Shown here: piece by piece, positions 7,326 through 13,411 of the stretch
Layout: the number at the start of each line of letters is the position of its first letter
Position numbering within the stretch: position 1 is the first letter of the stretch
Source: a virus
IMG/VR virus record: IMGVR_UViG_3300042554_002120
Location: 1 to 31,372 of that record
Strand: one strand, 5' to 3'
Length of the DNA: 31,372 nucleotides
Program-made: the position numbers and the translations under genes
Notes under the pieces: generated by a model
The model's database searches: none
Told to the model about the DNA's origin: nothing
The model's input: the letters and a program-made list of their open reading frames with translations, nothing else

Positions 7326-7900
7326 TCCTCACCGGCGCCGCCATCCGCGACGAGATCCGCCGCGGCTTCATCACCATCACCCCCTGCGACCCGGACCAGA
7401 TCGACCAGGCGGGCGTCACGCTGCACTTGCACCCGCGCCTGCTGGTGATGTGGCCCAACGGTGACCTCGACGTGCGGCAGCCCTGCGCCGATTCGTTCCA
7501 GCCGGTGCAACTCGACGACACTGGCGCCTTCATGCTGTACCCGGGCTTCTTCTACCTCGGCGCCACCCTCGAAAAGATCCATGCGCCCCACCACGTAGTC
7601 CGCGTCGACGGCAAGAGCAGCCTGGGACGCAAGAGCCTGGAGGTCCACCGCACCGCCGGCCACGTCGAGCCGGGGTTCGCCGGCCACGTCACCCTGGAGA
7701 TGGCCGTGCTCACGCCGCTGCGCATCCCGCCCGGGTGGCCCGTGTGCCAGGCGGTCTTCCACGAGGTCCGCGGCCCCGTCGAGTCCTACGCCGACCGGGG
7801 GCACTACGCCGACGCCAGCGCCGCGGACGGGCCCCAGGTCAGCCGCAGCCACCTCCACCGGGCGAGGCATGTCGGGCCGCCTGACCCCTCCCGCCGGTGA
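7322..7900 (+). CDS. dcd: dCTP deaminase (Dcd family)
   Basis: The 192-residue enzyme converts dCTP to dUTP, feeding thymidylate synthesis. The signature is clear: VDGKSSLGRKSLEVHRTAG near residues 93-112 with the catalytic Ser/Arg, EPGFAGHVTLEMA with the catalytic Glu, and the closing pattern GPQVSRS. Some family members also split dUTP to dUMP; this cannot be decided from reading alone. No separate dUTPase is in the window, which makes a bifunctional role worth considering. It overlaps the preceding gene by 4 nt and works in the same pathway as the ThyA and DHFR genes at 15.6-17.4 kb. Confidence 0.9.
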   Translation: MILTGAAIRDEIRRGFITITPCDPDQIDQAGVTLHLHPRLLVMWPNGDLDVRQPCADSFQPVQLDDTGAFMLYPGFFYLGATLEKIHAPHHVVRVDGKSSLGRKSLEVHRTAGHVEPGFAGHVTLEMAVLTPLRIPPGWPVCQAVFHEVRGPVESYADRGHYADASAADGPQVSRSHLHRARHVGPPDPSRR

Positions 7901-7908
7901 GGCAGGGT
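7881..7908 (+). promoter_or_regulatory. GC-rich leaderless-type promoter, copy 8
   Basis: CTGACC (7881-7886), 16-bp spacer, CAGGGT (7903-7908), 6 nt (GACGCC), then ATG at 7915. It overlaps the end of dcd, encoding its PPDPSRR tail. Confidence 0.7.
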
Positions 7909-7914
7909 GACGCC

Positions 7915-8310
7915 ATGGCTGACGACACCGTGACCCTGACCATCCCCCGCGAGGCGCTGACCGTGGTGGCGCCGCCGCCGGTGTTCGTCCACCAGCGCAA
8001 CGTGGCCGCCGTCATCGGGCTGCCGGCCGCGCAGTACCTCGCGCTGTGCCGCCGCGGGGCGTGGCCCGTTGTGGCCGAGGGGAAACTGCGCCTGGCCCGC
8101 CGCGAGGAAGTCGTTGCGTACCTGACCGCGCAGGAGCGTATCCTGGAACGCCGCGCCGCCCTCGCCGCCGTGACCAGCGACGAGACCCGGCCGTTCACCC
8201 TCGACGATCTGCCCCCAGGAAGCACCCCGCGCCATGCCACGCCCCTCGACCGGAACCGCCTACGAGAAAGGCGGGCACCTGTACGCGCAAGTCACGCTCG
8301 CGCCCGGTAA
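7915..8310 (+). CDS. Excisionase-like winged-helix protein
   Basis: This 131-residue protein carries an excisionase/MerR-like winged helix at about residues 22-65 (NVAAVIGLPAAQYLALCRRGAWPVVAEGKLRLARREEVVAYL). This type of domain binds DNA beside attachment sites and sets the direction of integrase action. Its position just before the integrase supports that role. The ATG at 7915 lies 6 nt behind the promoter box; an ATG at 7897 is inside the box and is less likely. The end overlaps the integrase gene by 77 nt in another frame, which is unusual. Confidence 0.65.
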   Translation: MADDTVTLTIPREALTVVAPPPVFVHQRNVAAVIGLPAAQYLALCRRGAWPVVAEGKLRLARREEVVAYLTAQERILERRAALAAVTSDETRPFTLDDLPPGSTPRHATPLDRNRLRERRAPVRASHARAR

Positions 8311-9520
8311 GCGCCGCCCGTTCCCGTGTCCGCCGCACATCAAGACCCTGGCCAGGGCCAAGCAGTACGCGGCGTTTCTGAGCGAGCAGATCCGCGCCGG
8401 CACCTGGAACCCGGCCGCCACGATGCCGACCATGCCGGAGGCCGTCGAGGGCACGTTCCGTGCGTGGTCGACCGCGTGGATAGAGCACCGCGCCCGCCGT
8501 GGTCTGGTCGGCGCCAAGGACGACGAGAGCCGCCTGCGCGTGCATGTCTGGCAGCACCTCGGGGACAAGCCGGTGGACCGCATCACGTCGACCGATCTGG
8601 AGCGGCTGGTGGCCCACCTTGACGAACGGATCCACGCCGGCACGATGTCCTGGAAGCTGGCGCGCAACGTGTGGGGGCTGGTTAGCAAGGCGTTCGCTGA
8701 CGCCTGCAAGAGCAAGGACCCGAAGTTGCGCGTGCGCCGCGACAACCCGGCGTCGACCGTGGCGCCCCCGGACAAGGGCGCGGTCAAGGCAAAAGTCTAC
8801 CTGTGGCCGTCGGAGTTCCTGGCGCTGGTGACGTGCGAGCAAGTGCCGATCCGGTACCGTCGGCTGATCGCGCTCAGCGTGTACCTCTACTGCCGCGCAG
8901 GGGAACTAGAGGCCCTGCGGTGGGATGCGCTGGACCTGGACCACGGCGTCATCCACGTGCATCAGGCCACGGACCGCTACCGCGAGATCGGCACCGTGCG
9001 CCACACCAAGGGCAAGGAGGCGAGGAGGTACAGCCTGGAACCGGCGGTCCTCCCGCTGTTGCGGCAGCTCCGGGAAGAGGCCGGCGGCACCGCGGCGTCG
9101 GGCCCCGTCGTCAAGATGCCCCCGGCGGAAGACCTGGCGGACCGGCTGCGGCAGTACCTCCGCTGGGCCGGCGTGACCCGCGAGGAACTGTTCGTCCCCG
9201 TCGACGACCCGACCCGCAAGCGGATCACCTGGCACGACCTGCGCGCCACGGGCATCACCTGGCGTGCGGTCCGTGGTGACGAGCCGTTGAAAATCCAGGC
9301 CGCCGCCGGGCACAAGGACTACGGGACGACGGCCGGTTACGTGCGCGAGGCCGAGGCGCTGGCCAGGGGGTTCGGCGAGGTCTTCCCGGACCTCTCGGCG
9401 CTGCTGGCGTGCGCCTACCAGGCCAGCCTACCGGTGAATGATATCGCGGTGTTACACGAGCCCAACGACGCCGAACCCGCTGGGGGACAGCCCCGTTCGC
9501 GCTGGTTTGCTGGTGCGTAG
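8234..9520 (+). CDS. int: Tyrosine-family integrase
   Basis: This 428-residue recombinase integrates the phage into the host chromosome. The N-terminal part (residues 1-60, GTAYEKGGHLYAQVTL) is the AP2-like arm-binding domain and residues 75-175 are the SAM-like core-binding domain. The catalytic domain shows the Arg in CRAGELEALRW, a Lys in HTKGKEARRYSL, HDLR, GHKDYGTTAGY with the second His, and the Tyr nucleophile in AGYVRE. AGGAAG precedes the ATG by about 11 nt. The gene overlaps the excisionase-like gene by 77 nt, and the stop is followed at once by a tRNA-3'-end-like attP core. Confidence 0.93.
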   Translation: MPRPSTGTAYEKGGHLYAQVTLAPGKRRPFPCPPHIKTLARAKQYAAFLSEQIRAGTWNPAATMPTMPEAVEGTFRAWSTAWIEHRARRGLVGAKDDESRLRVHVWQHLGDKPVDRITSTDLERLVAHLDERIHAGTMSWKLARNVWGLVSKAFADACKSKDPKLRVRRDNPASTVAPPDKGAVKAKVYLWPSEFLALVTCEQVPIRYRRLIALSVYLYCRAGELEALRWDALDLDHGVIHVHQATDRYREIGTVRHTKGKEARRYSLEPAVLPLLRQLREEAGGTAASGPVVKMPPAEDLADRLRQYLRWAGVTREELFVPVDDPTRKRITWHDLRATGITWRAVRGDEPLKIQAAAGHKDYGTTAGYVREAEALARGFGEVFPDLSALLACAYQASLPVNDIAVLHEPNDAEPAGGQPRSRWFAGA

Positions 9521-9547
9521 GGGGTTCGAATCCCGCTGGGGACGCCA
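9521..9547 (+). other. Probable attP core (3' end of a tRNA gene)
   Basis: Directly after the integrase stop comes GGGGTTCGAATCCC, a TpsiC arm and loop, then GCTGGGGACGCCA, which reads as one acceptor strand, discriminator G and CCA. Upstream sequence does not form the rest of a tRNA: no GTCCCCA 5' acceptor strand lies about 70 nt before. It is therefore a tRNA fragment, the classic crossover core of phages that integrate into a tRNA gene. G as discriminator with this T arm would suit tRNA-Ser, but the identity is a guess. Confidence 0.8.
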
Positions 9548-9581
9548 CGACCGCAGCATGTTTCGGCCGCAGACCTCGCCC

Positions 9582-9611
9582 GGTAGGCGCTACCTGGTAG
9601 GCTATTACCAG
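9582..9611. repeat. Direct and inverted repeats beside attP
   Basis: GGTAGGC occurs at 9582-9588 and 9596-9602, 14 bp apart. The same stretch holds GGTAG-GCG-CTACC (9582-9594) and CTGGTA-GGCTAT-TACCAG (9594-9611). They could be integrase arm sites, excisionase sites or a small terminator behind int. The second hairpin overlaps the next promoter's -35-like box. Confidence 0.4.
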
Positions 9612-9636
9612 ACCCCTCCCCGGCCCGTGGCACCCT
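9609..9636 (+). promoter_or_regulatory. GC-rich leaderless-type promoter, copy 9 (GTG start)
   Basis: CAGACC (9609-9614), 16-bp spacer, CACCCT (9631-9636), 7 nt, then GTG at 9644. This copy identifies a GTG as the real start. Confidence 0.6.
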
Positions 9637-9643
9637 GCCCGGC

Positions 9644-10084
9644 GTGACCCCGCCCGCCCTGATCCTGGTCTGCGGCTCCCGCACCCTGGCCACCCACCCG
9701 GACGCTCGCACCCGCCTGGAGCGCGTCCTGGCCCCGCTGCTGGTCGCCCGGCCGTGCCTTCTCACCGGGGGCGCCACCGGCCCGGACACGTGGGCGCTGG
9801 ACCTCGCCCGGGACCGGGGCCTGCCGTGGGCGGCGCTCCTGCCGTCCGGGGTGAGGCAGACGCACCGGGGCACCGACCGCTGGAGCCCCGTGCCGGTCTA
9901 CCCGCTGGCGCGCAACGCGGCGCTGGTCCGCCTGGCCGCGAGCCACCACGAGGTCGGCGCCCGGGTCCTGGTGGTCGGCGCCGTCGACCCGGCCAGCCGT
10001 AGCCACGGCACGGACCACACCCTCGGGCTGGCCAGGGCCGCCGGGCTGGCGGTGCGGCGCTACGTGTTCACAGCCAAAACGTAG
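9644..10084 (+). CDS. SLOG / YpsA-like (DUF2493-type) nucleotide-binding protein
   Basis: The 146-residue protein has a Rossmann-like start ILVCGSRTL (residues 6-14) and the loop TGGATGPDTWALDLARDRGLP (about residues 41-61), typical of the SLOG superfamily (DprA, YpsA and lysine-decarboxylase-like folds). These proteins bind nucleotides or nucleotide-derived ligands. The phage role is unknown. The GTG start is supported by the promoter box 7 nt upstream. It is the first gene right of attP. Confidence 0.75.
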   Translation: MTPPALILVCGSRTLATHPDARTRLERVLAPLLVARPCLLTGGATGPDTWALDLARDRGLPWAALLPSGVRQTHRGTDRWSPVPVYPLARNAALVRLAASHHEVGARVLVVGAVDPASRSHGTDHTLGLARAAGLAVRRYVFTAKT

Positions 10085-10123
10085 GGGTCCGGGAGAAAAG
10101 CGACGGGAGGTGTTGGCGGGATG

Positions 10124-10151
10124 TTGACAATACGGACGGCCGTATTATGAT
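10124..10151 (+). promoter_or_regulatory. Promoter with operator in the spacer, copy 1
   Basis: TTGACA (10124-10129) and TATGAT (10146-10151) are separated by exactly the 16-bp inverted repeat ATACGGACGGCCGTAT. A repressor bound there would block RNA polymerase. The predicted start of transcription is near 10158. Confidence 0.85.
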
Positions 10152-10161
10152 GTTCTCTGTA

Positions 10162-10190
10162 GCCGGGACCAACCAACCCGGCCCCGGAGA
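10162..10190 (+). promoter_or_regulatory. Conserved leader hairpin and Shine-Dalgarno, copy 1
   Basis: GCCGGG (10162-10167), loop ACCAACCAA, CCCGGC (10177-10182), then GGAGA (10186-10190) 8 nt before the ATG at 10199. The same layout recurs three more times downstream. Confidence 0.7.
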
Positions 10191-10198
10191 TTGCCACC

Positions 10199-10516
10199 AT
10201 GACCAAGACCCCCGCCATCAAGCCCTTCAAGTCCGACCGCGCCGCCAAGATGGCCATGACCAAGGCCGAGCGCGCCTACAACGAGGCCCAGGCGGCGACC
10301 GGCGGCTACTACGGCCGGTGCGTGCAGGACCCCAACAACCACCAGACCACGGAAGAGATCCTGGCCGACCTCCGCAAGTTGGAAGCCCTGCGGGACCAGG
10401 CCTACGACTACGCGGCTGCCGTCTATGCTCAGGCCCGCTCGCAGGGATTCTGGGTCAACTCCTGGTGTTTCAACACCAACCCCACCCGCGACCTGATCCA
10501 CGCCAACATCGACTGA
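10199..10516 (+). CDS. Hypothetical protein, first gene of the operator-controlled region
   Basis: This 105-residue protein starts basic (KTPAIKPFKSDRAAKMAMTKAERAY), continues helical with a likely coiled segment (EEILADLRKLEALRDQAYDYAAAVYAQ, about residues 52-78) and ends in an aromatic stretch (GFWVNSWCFN). No family recognised. It sits behind the first operator promoter and the conserved leader hairpin, so it should be off when the repressor is bound. The next gene follows after 78 nt. Confidence 0.65.
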   Translation: MTKTPAIKPFKSDRAAKMAMTKAERAYNEAQAATGGYYGRCVQDPNNHQTTEEILADLRKLEALRDQAYDYAAAVYAQARSQGFWVNSWCFNTNPTRDLIHANID

Positions 10517-10577
10517 CCCCCCCACCCTACCCCACCCGCCCCGGACTCCAGCGCCACCGCGCCGGACCGGGGCTCGG

Positions 10578-10594
10578 GGCGTTGGAGAAACGCC
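10578..10594 (+). promoter_or_regulatory. Hairpin presenting the ribosome binding site, copy 1
   Basis: GGCGTT-GGAGA-AACGCC forms a perfect 6-bp stem with the Shine-Dalgarno sequence as its five-base loop, ending directly at the ATG (10595). A near copy precedes the gene at 14989. Confidence 0.6.
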
Positions 10595-10798
10595 ATGATC
10601 GACTACCTCAAGACCCGTTGCACCGTTCGCCCCGCTGGCGCCTATGGGCGCGTCGTCCTGGACGCTGGCGCCGAGGTCATCCAGTTGACCTACAACCCGA
10701 GCCGCCGCGAGTGGGACGTGTACGCCGTGGGCCCCGACGGGCTCGCGTCGTTCGTGGCCAAGCGCAAGCCGAACCTGCGCGAACGCCGGGGTTTCTGA
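10595..10798 (+). CDS. Small basic hypothetical protein
   Basis: The 67-residue product reads as a small all-beta fold: VRPAGAYGRVVLDAG, VIQLTYNPSRREWDVYAV, GLASFVAKRK. It ends with basic residues (RKPNLRERRGF). Not recognised. The start is supported by the hairpin-looped GGAGA directly upstream. It is probably the second gene of the transcript from 10158. Its last codons belong to a conserved block also found at 12541. Confidence 0.55.
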   Translation: MIDYLKTRCTVRPAGAYGRVVLDAGAEVIQLTYNPSRREWDVYAVGPDGLASFVAKRKPNLRERRGF

Positions 10799-10815
10799 AC
10801 AATCGGCAGGCCCCG
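10781..10815 (+). repeat. Conserved GAAC(G/A)CCGGGGTTT block, copy 1
   Basis: GAACGCCGGGGTTTC followed by GAACAATCGGCAGG nearly matches 12541-12570. Both copies stand just before a leaderless operator promoter. CGGGG (10787-10791) can pair with CCCCG (10811-10815), and a TTTT run follows at 10821, so a weak terminator is possible. Confidence 0.4.
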
Positions 10816-10828
10816 TGAACTTTTACCC

Positions 10829-10856
10829 TTGCACATACGGACGGCCGTATTAGGAT
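10829..10856 (+). promoter_or_regulatory. Promoter with operator in the spacer, copy 2 (leaderless)
   Basis: TTGCAC (10829-10834), operator ATACGGACGGCCGTAT (10835-10850, identical to copy 1), TAGGAT (10851-10856), 7 nt, then ATG at 10864. No leader hairpin is present. Confidence 0.8.
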
Positions 10857-10863
10857 ACCTCTC

Positions 10864-11253
10864 ATGGCCAGCGAGAAACACAACACCCGGAAGCAGCGCG
10901 AGTCGGTCTCCAAGCGAATCGGCGACAAGGCCACCGCGTGGATCTGGCGCCGCGACCGCTGCCAGTGCGCTTACTGCGGCGTCGCCCTCACCCCCGGCCG
11001 GGGCGCCCACCTGGACCACCTCACCCCCGCCCACCACGGCGGCGCCGACGTCGTGACGAACCTGGTCCTGGCCTGCGAGTCCTGCAACTCGGCTCGCCAG
11101 GACATGACCCTGGCGCAGTGGGCCGCCTACGCCAAGGCGACCTACGGTCTCACCGTCCGCCCCGCCCGCATCCTCGCCCGCGCTGCTACCCCGGTCCCGG
11201 CGGCGCTGGCCGGCACCGGCCGCGCGTGGATCGGCTGCCCTGTCGCCGCGTGA
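10864..11253 (+). CDS. HNH endonuclease
   Basis: This 129-residue protein has a basic N-terminus and a compact HNH fold at about residues 35-80: CAYCG, then HLDHLTPAHHGGADVVTNLVLACESCNSARQ. It contains the two Cys pairs that hold zinc, the catalytic His in LDHL, the Asn in TNL, and CxxC. HNH proteins nick or cut DNA. As this one is under the operator it could act in packaging, in attack on competing or host DNA, or as a homing enzyme. The gene interrupts nothing, so free-standing service to the phage is likelier than simple homing. Confidence 0.85.
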   Translation: MASEKHNTRKQRESVSKRIGDKATAWIWRRDRCQCAYCGVALTPGRGAHLDHLTPAHHGGADVVTNLVLACESCNSARQDMTLAQWAAYAKATYGLTVRPARILARAATPVPAALAGTGRAWIGCPVAA

Positions 11254-11293
11254 GGTATCCTGCCCGCCACCACCCACCCGGAGACCGACCCCC

Positions 11294-11506
11294 ATGCGTA
11301 TCCCTGACCTGACCCTCACCCCTGCCCTCCTCGACTGGCTCGCCAGCCGGGGCGACGGCGCCCCGCTGTCCGTCACACAGGACGGGCCGGACCTCCTCAT
11401 CACCCGCGCCGACGGCAGCGAGCCAGCCGACCACGAGCAACGCCGCGTCGCCGGCATCGTCGCCGCCCACGCCGCCGAGCCGCTGCGCCCCATGAGGCTC
11501 CGGTGA
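11294..11506 (+). CDS. Small hypothetical protein
   Basis: The 70-residue product has a short helix (ALLDWLASRG), two strands (PLSVTQDGPDLLITRADG) and a helical C-terminus. Not recognised. GGAGA lies 9 nt before the ATG. It is probably co-transcribed with the HNH gene, and its stop overlaps the GTG of the next gene (GTGA). Confidence 0.55.
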   Translation: MRIPDLTLTPALLDWLASRGDGAPLSVTQDGPDLLITRADGSEPADHEQRRVAGIVAAHAAEPLRPMRLR

Positions 11507-11787
11507 GCCCCGCCGGCAAGGCCCGCGACCACGCCGCGGAGAACGCCAACAGGTCCCGGGTCCGCCTGGAACTACGCCTCACCGACGAGGAACGCGAGGC
11601 CGTGGAAGCCCTCCGCGCCCAGCTCGGCGGCGTCACCCTGGCCGGCACCCTCCTCGGCTGCGCGGACGCCGTGCGGGTACTGCTCACCGGGGGCAGCAAG
11701 GCCGCCGCCCTGGCCACGGCCCGGGAACGCGCCGCGACGCCGCCGCCCCCGCCAGGCCCCCGCCCCCGCGACGGCTCCCGGGGCTGA
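11503..11787 (+). CDS. Possible ribbon-helix-helix DNA-binding protein
   Basis: The 94-residue protein starts at a GTG that overlaps the previous stop. After a basic N-terminus, VRLELRLTDEEREAVEALRAQLGG (about residues 20-43) looks like the strand and first helix of a ribbon-helix-helix domain. A second helix follows near LAGTLLGCADAVRVLLTGG. Such proteins bind short inverted repeats as dimers. It lies inside the operator-controlled region, so it is a candidate for the regulator itself, but nothing in the sequence proves this. The C-terminus is proline-rich and probably disordered. Confidence 0.5.
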   Translation: MSPAGKARDHAAENANRSRVRLELRLTDEEREAVEALRAQLGGVTLAGTLLGCADAVRVLLTGGSKAAALATARERAATPPPPPGPRPRDGSRG

Positions 11788-11796
11788 CCCGACCGG

Positions 11797-11818
11797 GCGA
11801 CGAGGGGGCGTCGCTTTT
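11797..11818 (+). terminator. Rho-independent terminator
   Basis: GCGACG-AGGGGG-CGTCGC is a perfect 6-bp stem followed by TTTT (11815-11818). It ends the HNH unit 5 nt before the next promoter. Confidence 0.75.
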
Positions 11819-11822
11819 CAAG

Positions 11823-11850
11823 TTGACAATACGGCCGCCCGTATTATGAT
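11823..11850 (+). promoter_or_regulatory. Promoter with operator in the spacer, copy 3
   Basis: TTGACA (11823-11828), operator ATACGGCCGCCCGTAT (11829-11844), TATGAT (11845-11850). Confidence 0.85.
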
Positions 11851-11860
11851 CTTCCTTGTA

Positions 11861-11886
11861 GCCGGGACGAACCACCCCGGCCGGAG
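11861..11886 (+). promoter_or_regulatory. Conserved leader hairpin and Shine-Dalgarno, copy 2
   Basis: GCCGGG (11861-11866), loop ACGAACCAC, CCCGGC (11876-11881), then GGAG (11883-11886) 9 nt before the ATG at 11896. Confidence 0.7.
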
Positions 11887-11895
11887 ATTGCAACC

Positions 11896-12510
11896 ATGTC
11901 CTACATCGACGACCCCGCGACCGCCCTCCTCGCCACCGATTGCGCCGTCTGCAACCGCCCGCTCCGGGACGCCGTGTCTGTCGAGGCGGGCATCGGTCCC
12001 GACTGCCGCCGCAAGCACGGCTACGGCGAGGCCCAGGGCGACGCCGACTGGGCGGCCTTCGATGGCTTGCTGACCGCCGCCCCCTTCGATCTGGTGGCCG
12101 CGCTGGTCCCTGCCCGGGGCGACGCCCACCGGACCGCCAACATCCTCGTCCACCGTGCCGCCTGCGCCGCCCGTGACGAGCGCGCCATCCACGCCCGGCT
12201 GGTCGGGGCGCTGGGCTACACGGTCCTCGCCGCTGCGCTGGCCCGGGGCGCCGGTGACGTGGTGGAGGTCCAGCCCCTCGACGAGACCACCCTGACGGTC
12301 CGCGCCCCCTACAGCCCGGCCTTCAACGACGCCCTGCGCCGGCAGCGGGTCGGCGCCCGGTGGGACCGCGAGGTCAGGACCAGCGCCAAGCGCCCCGGCG
12401 CGTGGGTCGTGCCAGCCACCGCCACGGCCAAGCGGGGCCTGCTGGCGGCGCTCCGGGAGGCGTTCACCGGCACCCTGCTGGTCAGCGCCCGGGGCGTCAC
12501 CCAGCTCTGA
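11896..12510 (+). CDS. Zinc-finger protein, possibly with a HARP-like C-terminal part
   Basis: The 204-residue protein opens with CAVCNRPLRDAVSV then GIGPDCRRKHGY (about residues 16-43), a four-ligand zinc motif seen in many phage proteins. The C-terminal part (LTVRAPYSPAFNDALRR followed by GARWDREVR and WVVPA, about 135-180) loosely resembles the HARP/SMARCAL1-like strand pattern, but no helicase domain follows. The role is unknown. Expression should follow operator copy 3; a terminator after it separates it from the next unit. Confidence 0.65.
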   Translation: MSYIDDPATALLATDCAVCNRPLRDAVSVEAGIGPDCRRKHGYGEAQGDADWAAFDGLLTAAPFDLVAALVPARGDAHRTANILVHRAACAARDERAIHARLVGALGYTVLAAALARGAGDVVEVQPLDETTLTVRAPYSPAFNDALRRQRVGARWDREVRTSAKRPGAWVVPATATAKRGLLAALREAFTGTLLVSARGVTQL

Positions 12511-12533
12511 CCGCGCCGCCCCGTCGAGGCGGA

Positions 12534-12555
12534 CCCCGCGGAACACCGGGGTTTT
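12534..12555 (+). terminator. Probable rho-independent terminator
   Basis: CCCCG (12534-12538), 8-nt loop, CGGGG (12547-12551), TTTT (12552-12555). It follows the 204-residue gene and overlaps the conserved block at 12541. Confidence 0.5.
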
Positions 12556-12575
12556 CGACAATCGGCGGGGCCCTT
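12541..12575 (+). repeat. Conserved GAAC(G/A)CCGGGGTTT block, copy 2
   Basis: GAACACCGGGGTTTTC then GACAATCGGCGGGG closely matches 10781-10810. Here it is outside any gene. Confidence 0.4.
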
Positions 12576-12588
12576 GTCTCTTTCGATG

Positions 12589-12617
12589 TTGACAATACGG
12601 CCGGCCGTACACATACT
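12589..12617 (+). promoter_or_regulatory. Promoter with operator in the spacer, copy 4 (leaderless)
   Basis: TTGACA (12589-12594), operator ATACGGCCGGCCGTAC (12595-12610), CATACT (12612-12617; spacer 17), 6 nt, then ATG at 12624. Confidence 0.8.
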
Positions 12618-12623
12618 CCTCTC

Positions 12624-12866
12624 ATGACCCGCACCGAACTCTGCCGCCGCCTCCTCGCCAACAAGCTTGCCGCCCAGATCGCCCTCGACGTGGCCGGTGG
12701 CCGCAGCGAGTCCGAGGCGCTGCTCGACATGGGCGAGGAGTGCGAGCGCCTGGAAGCCGAGGGCGCCGACGAGGCCACCTGGGTCAGCTACCCGGAACTG
12801 GCCGCCGCCTACGACCGGATCTGCCCCCCGGTCCTCGACTGGCGCGACGTGCCCCCGCCCTACTGA
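12624..12866 (+). CDS. Small acidic hypothetical protein
   Basis: This 80-residue, strongly acidic and helical protein (RTELCRRLLANKLAAQIALDVAGG, then SEALLDMGEECERLEAEGADEA) is not recognised. Its start is set by the leaderless operator promoter 6 nt upstream. Small acidic phage proteins made from a tightly controlled promoter are often inhibitors or DNA mimics, but that is only a possibility. Confidence 0.6.
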   Translation: MTRTELCRRLLANKLAAQIALDVAGGRSESEALLDMGEECERLEAEGADEATWVSYPELAAAYDRICPPVLDWRDVPPPY

Positions 12867-12904
12867 GACCACCCCGACCCCTGCCCTACCCCGGAGACCC
12901 GACC

Positions 12905-13393
12905 ATGACCAAGCAAGCGAAGACGACCGGCAAGACCTACCGCGTGGGCGATGCGCTCGGCTCCGTTCTGGAGATCTACCTCCTCGACGGGCTGCGCGAA
13001 GACCTCGACGTGTTCGAGGAGGACGCCCCGGCGTTTGCCCGTGTCCACGAGTTCGTCAAGACCGCATGGGCCACCCGCAAGAGCCTCACCGTCCCGGACG
13101 ATGACGGCCTGCTCTGTGACCTGCTGACCGTCCTGAACTGGGCCGGGGACAGCATCTACGACGACCTCCGCGCCGAGGAGCGCCTGCCGCTGGCGCCGCG
13201 CCCCAAGAAGGCCAGCCACGACGAGGAGCGGCCCCTGTGGTCCTCGGGGCCCCTGCCACGGACGCGCGACGTGGAAGTGCTCCAGGTGTGCAAGGCGCAG
13301 ACCCGCGCACTGGACGACCTCGTGGCCCGGCTGATCCGCCAGCGCAGCGCCCTCCACGCCGCGCGGAAGGCTGCCTTACCAGCGACCCGTTGA
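12905..13393 (+). CDS. Hypothetical helical protein
   Basis: The 162-residue product is acidic in the middle (DLDVFEEDAPAF; VPDDDGLLCDLL) and ends in a long helix (VLQVCKAQTRALDDLVARLIRQRSALHAARKAA) that could dimerise. It is not recognised. GGAGA lies upstream of the ATG at 12905. It is probably second in the transcript from operator copy 4. The stop codon sits in the loop of the terminator. Confidence 0.6.
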   Translation: MTKQAKTTGKTYRVGDALGSVLEIYLLDGLREDLDVFEEDAPAFARVHEFVKTAWATRKSLTVPDDDGLLCDLLTVLNWAGDSIYDDLRAEERLPLAPRPKKASHDEERPLWSSGPLPRTRDVEVLQVCKAQTRALDDLVARLIRQRSALHAARKAALPATR

Positions 13394-13407
13394 AGCCCGG
13401 TCGTTTT
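13383..13407 (+). terminator. Possible rho-independent terminator
   Basis: CGACC (13383-13387), 11-nt loop containing the TGA stop, GGTCG (13399-13403), TTTT (13404-13407), 4 nt before the next promoter. Confidence 0.5.
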
Positions 13408-13411
13408 GATG

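Noticed and set aside
9472-9547. A complete tRNA gene ending in CCA
   Set aside because: The T arm and 3' acceptor strand are present, but no matching 5' acceptor strand, D arm or anticodon arm can be built from the upstream bases, which are integrase codons. It is read as an attP core instead.
10864-11253. Homing endonuclease or intron
   Set aside because: The HNH gene does not interrupt another gene, no split gene or intron-like sequence surrounds it, and it has a regulated phage promoter of its own.
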